64,000 bases of DNA. It comes from Mesorhizobium ciceri biovar biserrulae WSM1271. GTDB taxonomy: Bacteria; Pseudomonadota; Alphaproteobacteria; Rhizobiales; Rhizobiaceae. The stretch is taken from contig NC_014923.1 in assembly GCF_000185905.1 (NCBI RefSeq), positions 806,001-870,000 of the forward strand. The letters are read 5' to 3'. The stretch's first letter is position 1. Each line of letters begins with the position of its first letter. Under the pieces are notes generated by a model. That model saw nothing but the letters and a program-made list of their open reading frames with translations, did no database searches and was not told the origin of the DNA. Position numbers and translations under genes: made by a program. This document shows, one piece after another, positions 41,347 to 48,345 of the stretch.

Positions 41347-43092
41347 CTACCCCGCCTCGATCTTCCCTTTCAGCTGCGCCCGCGCATCCTTGATCGAGGC
41401 GGCGTAGGTCACCAGCGGGCGCTTGACGCCGTGGGTGATCAGCATGCGTCGGATCTGCGGCGCGGCACCCGATATGATGAAGCGGACACCGGCGCGTTTC
41501 GCCTTGTGGGCGGCGCCTTCGATGACGTTGGCCGCCGTCGAATCGAAGAACGGTACGGCCGAGCAGTCGAGGATGAAGTTCCTGCGCTGGTCGGCTATGC
41601 GGTCGAGCACGGTGCCGACGGTCGATGCGGCGCCGAAGAAGAAGGCGCCCGAAATGCGATAGACGACGGTGTCGGCGTCGGTCGCCTCGCTGGCATCGTA
41701 GGCCTTGGTGCTGTCGGCGACATCCTCCTGCACCAGCGGCTGATCGGCCTCGACCGCAATCGACTTGGCCATGCGGTCGATGAACAGGATCGACCCCAGC
41801 ACGAAGCCGACGACGATGCCTTCGGTGAGATCGCGGAAGATGACGAGCAGAAAGGTCGCCATCAGCACCAGCGCATCGCCGCGCGAGGCACGCAGCAAGG
41901 TGGCGAAGGCCTGTTTCTCGAACATATTCCAGCACACGACCGCCAGCACGCCGGCCAGGGCGGCGAGCGGGATATAGCTGGCGAGCGGCGCCGCCACCAG
42001 CATCAAGGCGAGCAGGATGGCGGCGTGGACGATGCCCGAAACCGGTCCGTGGGCGCCGGCCCGCACATTGGTCGCCGTGCGGGCGATGGTGCCGGTGGCG
42101 CAAATGCCGCCGAACAGGGCGGATGCGATGTTGGCGAAGCCTTGCGCCACCAGTTCGCAGTTGGAACGATGCCGGCGGCCCGTCATCCCGTCGGCGACCA
42201 CCGCCGAAAGCAGCGATTCGATGGCGCCCAGCAAGGCGAAGGCAATGGCATCCGGCAGCACGTCAATCATCCTGTCCAGGCTGATCGGCGGCAAAGCGGG
42301 CATTTGCAGGCTGCGCGGTATACCGCCAAAGCGGGTGCCGATCGTCTCCGCCGGCAGCGCGAGAAGCGCCACGACCAGCGATGCCAGCCCGATGGCGATG
42401 AGCATTGCGGGCCATGTCGGCCGCCAGCGCTTCAGGCCAGCGATGGTGGCGATGGTCAACACCGCCACCAAGGTCGCCGCCGGGTTGATGGTGCCGGCCG
42501 CCTCGCCGACCGCGATCAGCTTCGGGACCAGCGGTCCCGGCTCCTTGCCGGCAAGCTTCAGCCCGAACAGTTCGACGATCTGTCCGGAAAAGATGATGAC
42601 GGCGATGCCGGCGGTGAAGCCGACCGTCACCGGATAGGGAATGAACTTGATGTAGGTGCCGAGACGGAGATAGCCTATGGCGAGCAGGAAGACCCCTGCC
42701 ATCATCGTTGCCAGCAGCAGCCCGTCGATACCGACCCGGGCAACCGTCGCGGCCACCAGCACGATGAAGGCGCCGGCCGGGCCGCCGATCTGGAAGCGGC
42801 TGCCGCCGAGCGCCGAAATGATGAAGCCGCCGACGATCGAGGTGTAGAGGCCGCGCTCGGGCGTGACTCCCGAGGCGATCGCGATGGCCATCGACAAGGG
42901 CAGCGCGACAATGGCCACCGTCAGCCCGGCAATGGCGTCCGCCTTGGCGTCGGCGAAGGTGTAGCCCTCGCGCCAGACCGTCACGAGCTTTGGCGTGAAC
43001 AATTCGGAAAATGTCGGCTTTGCCGACTGGTGGGCCGACCTTTGGGCCGATCTGGGGGCCGGTTCATGCCCTGCCCGCTGCGTCTGATCCAT
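41347..43092 (-). CDS. SulP-family inorganic anion transporter with STAS domain
   Basis: 581 residues. About a dozen membrane helices (from ADAIAGLTVAIVALPLSMAIAIASGV) with the SulP signatures GPAGAFIVLVA and LPDAIAFALLGAIESLLSAVVADGMTG; the C-terminal STAS domain begins about residue 455 (YRISGAFFFGAASTV, ILDCSAVPFFDSTAANVIEG). Members carry sulfate, bicarbonate or other anions; the ion cannot be told. The first 25 residues are an odd hydrophilic segment with a short repeat (QRSAHQSAK). An XRE regulator lies 69 bp upstream on the same strand. Confidence 0.93.
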   Translation of the reverse strand: MDQTQRAGHEPAPRSAQRSAHQSAKPTFSELFTPKLVTVWREGYTFADAKADAIAGLTVAIVALPLSMAIAIASGVTPERGLYTSIVGGFIISALGGSRFQIGGPAGAFIVLVAATVARVGIDGLLLATMMAGVFLLAIGYLRLGTYIKFIPYPVTVGFTAGIAVIIFSGQIVELFGLKLAGKEPGPLVPKLIAVGEAAGTINPAATLVAVLTIATIAGLKRWRPTWPAMLIAIGLASLVVALLALPAETIGTRFGGIPRSLQMPALPPISLDRMIDVLPDAIAFALLGAIESLLSAVVADGMTGRRHRSNCELVAQGFANIASALFGGICATGTIARTATNVRAGAHGPVSGIVHAAILLALMLVAAPLASYIPLAALAGVLAVVCWNMFEKQAFATLLRASRGDALVLMATFLLVIFRDLTEGIVVGFVLGSILFIDRMAKSIAVEADQPLVQEDVADSTKAYDASEATDADTVVYRISGAFFFGAASTVGTVLDRIADQRRNFILDCSAVPFFDSTAANVIEGAAHKAKRAGVRFIISGAAPQIRRMLITHGVKRPLVTYAASIKDARAQLKGKIEAG

Positions 43093-43161
43093 GGACTGCC
43101 TTTCGCACCCTGAAAGGCGGCGGGATCGTCGGCAGGGCTGTCGGCGGTCGCCGTCGCGACT

Positions 43162-43440
43162 TTATGCCGGCTCAGCCTTGGGATCCGGCGGCACGGCAGG
43201 CTTGAGGCGCACGCCCCGGCCGCCGCGCTCGCTGGCCTGATTCTCGCCGATCAGCTCCACCCCGGCCTCGTCGAGGGCCTGGATGACCTTCATCAGCGTG
43301 TCGACCACGCCCCTGACCACGCCATCGCTCGCCTCCATGCGCTGGATAGTCGGAAGCGAAACGCCGGCGCGCTCGGCGAGCGTCTTCTGATCGATGCCGG
43401 CCAGCGCCCTTGCGGCGCGCATCTGCGCGGCAGTGATCAT
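43162..43440 (-). CDS. XRE-family helix-turn-helix regulator next to SulP
   Basis: 92 residues from the ATG at 43440, where the HTH begins (MITAAQMRAARALAGIDQKTLAERAGVSLPTIQRMEASDGVVRG in outline); the frame is open 21 codons upstream but those residues do not belong to the fold. The end is Pro/Lys-rich. Small XRE proteins of this form often precede SulP genes in rhizobia, so it likely controls the transporter. Upstream (43441-43610) the DNA is AT-rich with TGATGTTT/GAATGTTT repeats that may be operator sites. Confidence 0.85.
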   Translation of the reverse strand: MITAAQMRAARALAGIDQKTLAERAGVSLPTIQRMEASDGVVRGVVDTLMKVIQALDEAGVELIGENQASERGGRGVRLKPAVPPDPKAEPA

Positions 43441-43612
43441 CGGCCGGAATCCCCGTCTGAGTCTGCAGGAGTAAGGTGTAATATCATTATTCTGATGTTT
43501 CAAGCATTAGGATGAATGTTTGAGACGTAAGGGGCGGCGCCTGACTGACCATTTTTAGATACTTTCCCGGGATTGCGCGCTAAGGTTTCCATCTGGGCAG
43601 GGAGTAACGCGG

Positions 43613-43711
43613 TTGAATATCTTCAAGACTTTCATGACATCGGCAGCCTTGCTGTCGGCGGTTTTCCTGTTGGCCGGCTGCGGGCACGGGCTGATCAACC
43701 GGCTGATCTAG
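43613..43711 (+). CDS. Very small lipoprotein (32 aa)
   Basis: A TTG at 43613 preceded by CAGGGAG opens MNIFKTFMTSAALLSAVFLL and continues AGCGHGLINRLI to a stop at 43711. This is a lipoprotein signal with lipobox LAGC and only about ten mature residues. Size and layout resemble entericidin-type or other tiny envelope lipoproteins, without a convincing family match. Its stop overlaps the stop of the convergent PAP2 gene (CTAG). Not likely by chance because of the basic start, hydrophobic run and lipobox in order. Confidence 0.55.
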   Translation: MNIFKTFMTSAALLSAVFLLAGCGHGLINRLI

Positions 43712-44421
43712 TCTCCAGTCTCGCCGTCCGGGTGCTGCCCACGCCATCGCTGCCACGTCCGGGCAGCGAGCCAGCACATCATCGCCCAGACGAAGCCGGC
43801 GCACCAGCCGGCCAGCACATCCGACGGCCAGTGGACGCCGAGATAGACGCGGCTGATGCCGACCAGCAGCGTCGTCAGCACCGCCAGCGACAGCACATAG
43901 ATCTTCGTCGTTCGACCGGGCAGGAAGCGTGCCGCCAGCGCGCCGAGCGTCAGATAGGTCACCGCCGACAGCATGGCGTGGCCGCTGGGAAAAGACAGCG
44001 TCGTTTCGTTGACGAGATGCGAGACGAGTTCGGGGCGCGGCCGGTCGATTCCGGCTTTCAGCAGGCTCGACAGCACCTGACCGCCGGCCACCGCCACGAA
44101 GATGAAAAGGGCGGTCGCCGGCCTGCGGATAAGCAGGAGATAGGCGATTACCGCCGTCACGATCAGCACCAGCACGCTGCCGCTGCCAAGGCTTGTGATG
44201 TCGCGCATCGCCCCTTGCAGCCACAGCGGGCCGATCGGGCTGTCAGGCCGCCCCGCCTGGCGGAAGGCGAGCAGGATTTCGGTGTCGAAGGCGTGCGGGG
44301 TGGTGGCGCGCGCCATCTCCATCAGCTCCTCGAATCCCCAAAGGCCGGCCGCGATGACCAGGCCGGCCAGCAGCACCGGGAATTCGACCCGGTTGAGCAA
44401 AGCGTTCGCGGCATTCTTCAT
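43708..44421 (-). CDS. PAP2-family membrane phosphatase
   Basis: 237 residues from the ATG at 44421. The three PAP2 motifs are present: KAGIDRPRP, SFPSGHAMLS, and SRVYLGVHWPSDVLAG (catalytic His). Around six membrane helices. Members dephosphorylate lipid phosphates such as phosphatidate, undecaprenyl pyrophosphate or lipid A phosphates; which one is unknown. The frame is open far upstream through the EamA gene, but the ATG at 44421 fits the family. It is 14 bp downstream of the small EamA gene. Confidence 0.9.
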   Translation of the reverse strand: MKNAANALLNRVEFPVLLAGLVIAAGLWGFEELMEMARATTPHAFDTEILLAFRQAGRPDSPIGPLWLQGAMRDITSLGSGSVLVLIVTAVIAYLLLIRRPATALFIFVAVAGGQVLSSLLKAGIDRPRPELVSHLVNETTLSFPSGHAMLSAVTYLTLGALAARFLPGRTTKIYVLSLAVLTTLLVGISRVYLGVHWPSDVLAGWCAGFVWAMMCWLAARTWQRWRGQHPDGETGD

Positions 44422-44435
44422 CGGCAATCCGCCCG

Positions 44436-44777
44436 TTACAGCCGGCCTTGCAGATAGGGTCCGAGCGTGATCAGCGCCACTGCGGCGATCGCCAGCATGA
44501 TGCCGGTCGCCTGCAGCGCGTTGACGCGCTCGCCGAAGAAGACCAGTGCCACGACGTTCACCGATACCAGCTGGATGACGGCAGACAGGCTGAACGACAC
44601 CGACATGCCGAATTCGCGGATCAGCCGCAGCATGATCAGATTGCCCAGCGAATAGAGCGCCAGCGTCAGCGCGATCTTGCCAAGGCTCGGCGCCAGGCCC
44701 CATTGCTTGGCGGCTGTCGCCGCCAGCAGGAAAATGACCGTTGAAAAGCCGAGCTGCAGCAGTCCCGAAAAACTCAA
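44436..44777 (-). CDS. Small EamA/SMR-like membrane protein
   Basis: I use the TTG at 44777, because GAGGGG lies eight bases upstream and the hydrophobic part begins there (SFSGLLQLGFSTVIFLLAATAAKQW); this gives 113 residues and four membrane helices. A start at 44864 would add a polar 29-residue extension. The end VQLVSVNVVALVFFGERVNALQATGIMLAIAAVALI in outline (FFGERV) is the EamA/SMR exit motif. Possibly an exporter of small amines or lipid-linked sugars as a dimer; inference only. Followed 14 bp later by the PAP2 gene, suggesting a joint membrane-lipid role. Confidence 0.7.
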   Translation of the reverse strand: MSFSGLLQLGFSTVIFLLAATAAKQWGLAPSLGKIALTLALYSLGNLIMLRLIREFGMSVSFSLSAVIQLVSVNVVALVFFGERVNALQATGIMLAIAAVALITLGPYLQGRL

Positions 44778-44946
44778 CGTTCCGTCCCCTCTCGAAGCGG
44801 CTCCCGCCGCATGTGTCGCGGACGTTGTTTCCGAAGCGCGCCGGGACGTCAAGCGCTCGACCAAACGAAGCTCTTGGCAATGGCAAGACGGAGGCTCAAT
44901 GTACCGACATCGTCCAGCCAGTCGATTGAAGGGCGGTCAGGGGTTC

Positions 44947-46341
44947 ATGATTCGTATTCTGCAGAACTTGACGCGACGCTGGAGCGAACTCTCTCTTGCC
45001 TTGCAATTCGTCGTTGCCGGCGGTTTTGGCCTGCTGGCCGTCATGCTGGTGGTGGGCGCCTGGGTGACGGCGCAGATCAGAGAGGGCGTCATCCGCAATT
45101 CGGCCGCCACGACGGCGCTCTATGTCGACAGCGTGATTGCGCCGCTGCTTCCCGACTTGCGCAAGGAGCAGGAGCTCAGCGATTCCGTCAAGCAGGCGCT
45201 GGACGAGACGCTTGGCCAGGGCGCGCTCGGCAAGCGCCTCGAATCGTTCATGCTCTGGCGCCGCGACGGGACGGTCCTCTATGCCAAGGAGACGGCCCTG
45301 ATCGGCCGCCGCTTCGCTCCGAGCGACAATCTGCGTTCCGCTTTCGAAGGCAATGTCGTCGCTGAATTCAATACTTTCGATGAGGATGAGAGCGAGGAGA
45401 AGGCGACCGGCTTGCCATTGCTGGAGATCTACAATCCCGTGCGCGAGCCCTGGTCGGGCGAGGTGGTGGCGGTTACCGAGTTCTATGAGATCGCCGACGA
45501 TTTCCAGGCCACCCTGGCTTCCGCTCTGTGGTCGAGCTGGCTGATCGTGGCCGGCGCGACCCTGGCGGCATTCCTGCTCCTGTCGGGCATCGTCCTGCGC
45601 GGCAGCCGCACCATCGACGACCAGCGTGGGGCGCTGCGCCGCCAGGTGTCGGAACTGCAGGGTCTGGTGGCGCAAAACAGTGCCTTGCGACTGCGCGTGC
45701 AACAGGCCTCGCGCCGCGCCACCGCGCTCAACGAAAGATATCTGCGCCGCATCGGCGCCGACCTGCATGACGGCCCGGCCCAACTCGTGGCCCTGGCGGC
45801 GCTGCGCATGGACAGCCCGATATTTTCCAGCGATGGCCATTCAGGCGCAAGCCGCTCGACCGAGGTCACGATGATTCGCAAGACGCTGGAGGATGCGATG
45901 CGCGAAATACGCGGCATCTGCACCGGCCTTGTCCTGCCGCAGATCGAGACGGCTGCCGCAACCGACATTCTGCGGCTGGCCGTCAAGGAACACGAACAGA
46001 GGACGGGAACGTCGGTGACGCTGACGCTGGCCGGACAGTTGCCTGAACCCGGCGCCTCCGAGAAGATCAGCATCTATCGTTTCGTCCAGGAAGGGCTGAA
46101 CAATGCCTATCACCACGGGCTAGGCAAGGATCAGGCGGTGAGTGCCGGGATGAAAGGTGGCAGGCTTTTTGTCGAAGTGTCGGACCGCGGGCCGGGTTTC
46201 GATCCCACGGCACGGGTCGAAGGCCTCGGGCTCGCCGGCCTCAGGGAACGGGTCGAAAGCATTGGCGGACAGTTCGAAACCTTGACCGGGCCGCAAGGTA
46301 CGCGTTTGGTGATCCGTCTGTCGGTCGAGGAGCAAGCATGA
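44947..46341 (+). CDS. Sensor histidine kinase, NarL-type (HisKA_3)
   Basis: 464 residues from the ATG at 44947; an ATG at 44899 (GGAGG upstream) would add 16. Two membrane helices (about 17-40 and 195-220) enclose a periplasmic sensor of 150 residues. The phospho-acceptor His274 is in GADLHDGPAQLVALAALRMD. The ATPase boxes are EGLNNAYHHG, DRGPGFDP, and GLGLAGLRERV. The partner regulator gene starts on its stop (ATGA). Signal unknown; the sensor region has RDGTVLYAKETALIGRRFAPSDNL, cache-like. Confidence 0.9.
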   Translation: MIRILQNLTRRWSELSLALQFVVAGGFGLLAVMLVVGAWVTAQIREGVIRNSAATTALYVDSVIAPLLPDLRKEQELSDSVKQALDETLGQGALGKRLESFMLWRRDGTVLYAKETALIGRRFAPSDNLRSAFEGNVVAEFNTFDEDESEEKATGLPLLEIYNPVREPWSGEVVAVTEFYEIADDFQATLASALWSSWLIVAGATLAAFLLLSGIVLRGSRTIDDQRGALRRQVSELQGLVAQNSALRLRVQQASRRATALNERYLRRIGADLHDGPAQLVALAALRMDSPIFSSDGHSGASRSTEVTMIRKTLEDAMREIRGICTGLVLPQIETAAATDILRLAVKEHEQRTGTSVTLTLAGQLPEPGASEKISIYRFVQEGLNNAYHHGLGKDQAVSAGMKGGRLFVEVSDRGPGFDPTARVEGLGLAGLRERVESIGGQFETLTGPQGTRLVIRLSVEEQA

Positions 46342-46997
46342 CTGGGACCATTCGCATTGCCATTGTCGACGATCATCCCCTCTTTCGCGAAGGTGTGACG
46401 CGCAGCCTGTCGGAGATCGGAGGCTTCGAGATGGTTGGCGAGGGCGCCACGGCGCAGGATGCCGAACGCCTCGCCGCGACGATGCGGCCCGACATCTTGC
46501 TGCTCGACATCTCGATGCCGGGCGGCGGGCTGAGCGCGGTCGCAAGCATCCTCGCCAACCATCCCGCCCAGAAGATCGTCATGCTGACCGTCTCGGAGGC
46601 CAATGCCGATGTGACCAAGGCGCTGAACGCAGGGGTGAATGGCTATGTCCTCAAAGGCGTCGGATCGCGCGGGCTCGCCGACATCCTGCGCAATGTCGCA
46701 GCCGGCGAAAGCTATCTCTCGCCGACACTATCGGCCCGGCTGCTTTCGGATCTCCAGTCCCAGCAGCCGACCGACGGCTTGGCGGAACGGCTGCGGCAGC
46801 TCACCGATCGGCAAACGGAAATCCTGCGGCTGGTGGCGGAGGGGCTGAGCAACAAGGAAGTCGCCTTGCGGCTTGAGCTGCAGGAGAAAACCGTCAAGCA
46901 TCACATGACCGGAGTGCTGTCGAAGCTCAATGTGCGAAATCGCACCGAAGCGGCCTTGATGATGCGTGAGTGGCGCGACCGCGACAGGCCTTCCTAA
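46338..46997 (+). CDS. Response regulator, NarL/FixJ family
   Basis: 219 residues. Receiver with Asp-Asp pocket IAIVDDHPLFREGV, phospho-acceptor Asp57 in ILLLDISMPGGG, Thr in MLTVSEAN and Lys in NGYVLKGVGS. LuxR-type HTH at residues about 150-203 (LTDRQTEILRLVAEGLSNKEVALRLELQEKTVKHHMTGVLSKLNV in outline). Forms a pair with the kinase, 4-bp overlap. The targets are not apparent in this window. Confidence 0.93.
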   Translation: MTGTIRIAIVDDHPLFREGVTRSLSEIGGFEMVGEGATAQDAERLAATMRPDILLLDISMPGGGLSAVASILANHPAQKIVMLTVSEANADVTKALNAGVNGYVLKGVGSRGLADILRNVAAGESYLSPTLSARLLSDLQSQQPTDGLAERLRQLTDRQTEILRLVAEGLSNKEVALRLELQEKTVKHHMTGVLSKLNVRNRTEAALMMREWRDRDRPS

Positions 46998-47107
46998 AGC
47001 ATTTCACCGTTTCACGGAAACGGCGACCTGCTCTAACTCTGTGACGCAATTCCCAAGGGAAAAGCGCTACGGGAAAACCGCTTCACACTTTTTCTAGAAT
47101 TGCTCGG
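46994..47107. repeat. Rhizobial intergenic mosaic-type repeat
   Basis: Starts TAAAGCATTTCACCGTTTCA, carries GCTCTAACTCTGTGACGCAA, and ends CACTTTTTCTAGAATTGCTC. The pattern of an opening AAAGCATTTC, an internal CTCTAAC and a closing TTTCTAGAATTGCTC is a dispersed intergenic repeat in rhizobia. CCGTTTC and GAAACGG near 47006-47022 form a small hairpin. It lies directly behind the response regulator and may stop its transcript. Confidence 0.7.
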
Positions 47108-47224
47108 GGCAGGTCCGAAGAAATGCGCAGCGGTTTCCCGTCCCGGATTGCGCAAAAGCGCGTCGCGCCTCGGGACCGCAGCCATTGCGGTGCCGAAAAC
47201 CGGGACGACGCCGGCCGGAAACGA

Positions 47225-47255
47225 GGTCACCTCCGCCGGGGGGCGGCGGAGGTGA
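47225..47255. repeat. Perfect hairpin repeat, copy 1
   Basis: A 13-base arm GTCACCTCCGCCG and its inverse are joined by five G. The same hairpin (four-G loop) recurs at 48035-48064, so the two copies flank the Gly/Asn-rich gene on both sides at the same distance from a C-terminal coding end. Copy 1 is 33 bp past the stop of the 47289 gene and may be its terminator. Confidence 0.8.
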
Positions 47256-47288
47256 CGTGCAAAGCTGACCGTTGCCTGTTGGCCAGCT

Positions 47289-47783
47289 TCACAAGGCCTT
47301 GAGACGATTGGCATCGGCCGGCGTGGCCTGGCGGTCGATGATCGTGCGACCGAGAGCGTCCTTCATGCTGAAACGACCGTTCTCGAGCTTTTCCGTTATG
47401 CCGTCGGGATGCCTGACTGTGATCTTGTTGCCGGTCACGTCGACCTTGTCACCGGTCTTTGCATTGACATGGCTCCCGCTCTTACCCTGATTGGATCCTG
47501 ATTTGCCGTTGTTGCCGCTATTACCGCTGTTGCCGTTATTCCCATTGCCGTTGCCGCTGTTCCCGCTATTGCTTCCGCCGGAATTGCCGCCGTTGCCGCC
47601 CCCACTGTTGCCTCCGCCACCACCGCCGCCACTGTTACCGCCACCCTTGGCGTATGCGCTGACGGTGTGGATGCCGGAAACGGAGCCGTCCAGGACAATT
47701 TGATAGGGCGCAATCGTCAACACCAGCGCCGCTGCCGATTTGAGCGCCAGCCGGCAACAACGGGTCGTGACCGATCTGTGCAT
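47289..47783 (-). CDS. Secreted Gly/Asn/Ser-rich protein with conserved C-terminal segment
   Basis: 164 residues from the ATG at 47783 (GGAG seven bases upstream); the frame is open further upstream without such support. A signal peptide (about 45 residues, ending near SAYA) is followed by a 60-residue low-complexity stretch of GGGNSGG/GNSGN units and a conserved-looking C-terminal segment, GDKVDVTGNKITVRHPDGI then EKLENGRFSMKDALGRTIID. Function unknown. A decayed second copy of the C-terminal segment exists at 48100-48224. The 562-bp gap upstream is described under that copy, the Pho box and phoX. Confidence 0.7.
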   Translation of the reverse strand: MHRSVTTRCCRLALKSAAALVLTIAPYQIVLDGSVSGIHTVSAYAKGGGNSGGGGGGGNSGGGNGGNSGGSNSGNSGNGNGNNGNSGNSGNNGKSGSNQGKSGSHVNAKTGDKVDVTGNKITVRHPDGITEKLENGRFSMKDALGRTIIDRQATPADANRLKAL

Positions 47784-48034
47784 TCTGATCTCCGACGACT
47801 GAGCCCGGCGCGCCCCACCCCAACGTTGCAGTGCAACCAACATTGCCGAAAGACGCGGCGCCCGGAAGCGACCTCCGACCGTTGCGGTTGTCAACCAGGA
47901 CCATTGCAAGCGCAAGGTTGGACTAAAGTCCCAAGTATATGCTACATTAGCTTCGCATGAACGGCGCCGTGACCGCCATCGCTAAACGGGAGACTGGCTT
48001 TCCCGATGCCTGACGACGGCAGACGCCGAACATC

Positions 48035-48064
48035 AAGTCACCTCCGCCGGGGGCGGCGGAGGTG
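48035..48064. repeat. Perfect hairpin repeat, copy 2
   Basis: The same 13-base arms as copy 1 at 47225-47255, with a four-G loop. It follows the decayed gene copy in the same orientation as copy 1 follows the intact gene, which points to duplication of gene plus terminator. Confidence 0.8.
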
Positions 48065-48099
48065 ACTTGTCGAGGGTGCAGTTGCCCGTTGATCTGTTT

Positions 48100-48224
48100 T
48101 TTGCAAACGACTGATGTCGTCCGCCGTCGCAGGATGCGCGGCCAAGATGCCGCCTAAGGTCTCCTTTCATCTCGAACCGGCGATTCTGGAGCAGTTCACG
48201 GTCTGCGGGAATGCTTAGCCAGCG
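48100..48224 (-). pseudogene. Remnant of a paralogue of the Gly/Asn-rich protein (C-terminal part, frameshifted)
   Basis: Read on the minus strand, 48224-48150 gives RWLSIPADRELLQNRRFEMK then GDLRR, which aligns with ITVRHPDGITEKLENGRFSMKDALGR of the 47289 gene. After one extra base at about 48149 the reading ILAAHPATADDISRLQ aligns with its end IIDRQATPADANRLK. No start or Gly-rich region remains. A hairpin identical to that behind the intact gene follows. The alignment was made by eye; chance similarity is possible but unlikely given the matching order and the shared hairpin. Confidence 0.5.
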
Positions 48225-48261
48225 CTGCGCGCAATGCCTGTCGCGTCTGAAAGGTCTCCCG

Positions 48262-48279
48262 ATGTCACGAAAATGTGAT
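48262..48279 (+). promoter_or_regulatory. Pho box (predicted PhoB-binding site) of phoX
   Basis: ATGTCAC (48262-48268), GAAA, ATGTGAT (48273-48279): two seven-base repeats with four bases between, i.e. the 11-base period of PhoB boxes (CTGTCAT type). A -10-like TTATAAG follows at about 48287. The phoX start codon is 67 bp downstream. phoX genes are known PhoB targets in rhizobia. Confidence 0.6.
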
Positions 48280-48345
48280 CCGGCGATTATAAGGGGGTCA
48301 AACAGGTACCCACGCTCCAGCCAATCCAACAGCCAGAGGCAAGCC

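Noticed and set aside
41431..43113. 560-codon frame antisense to the SulP gene
   Set aside because: Rich in Gly, Arg, Asp and His as expected for the complement of a membrane-protein gene; no family motif.
47957..48013. 18-codon frame starting MNGAVTAIAKRETGFPDA
   Set aside because: No ribosome-binding site, no following coupled gene and too short to support.
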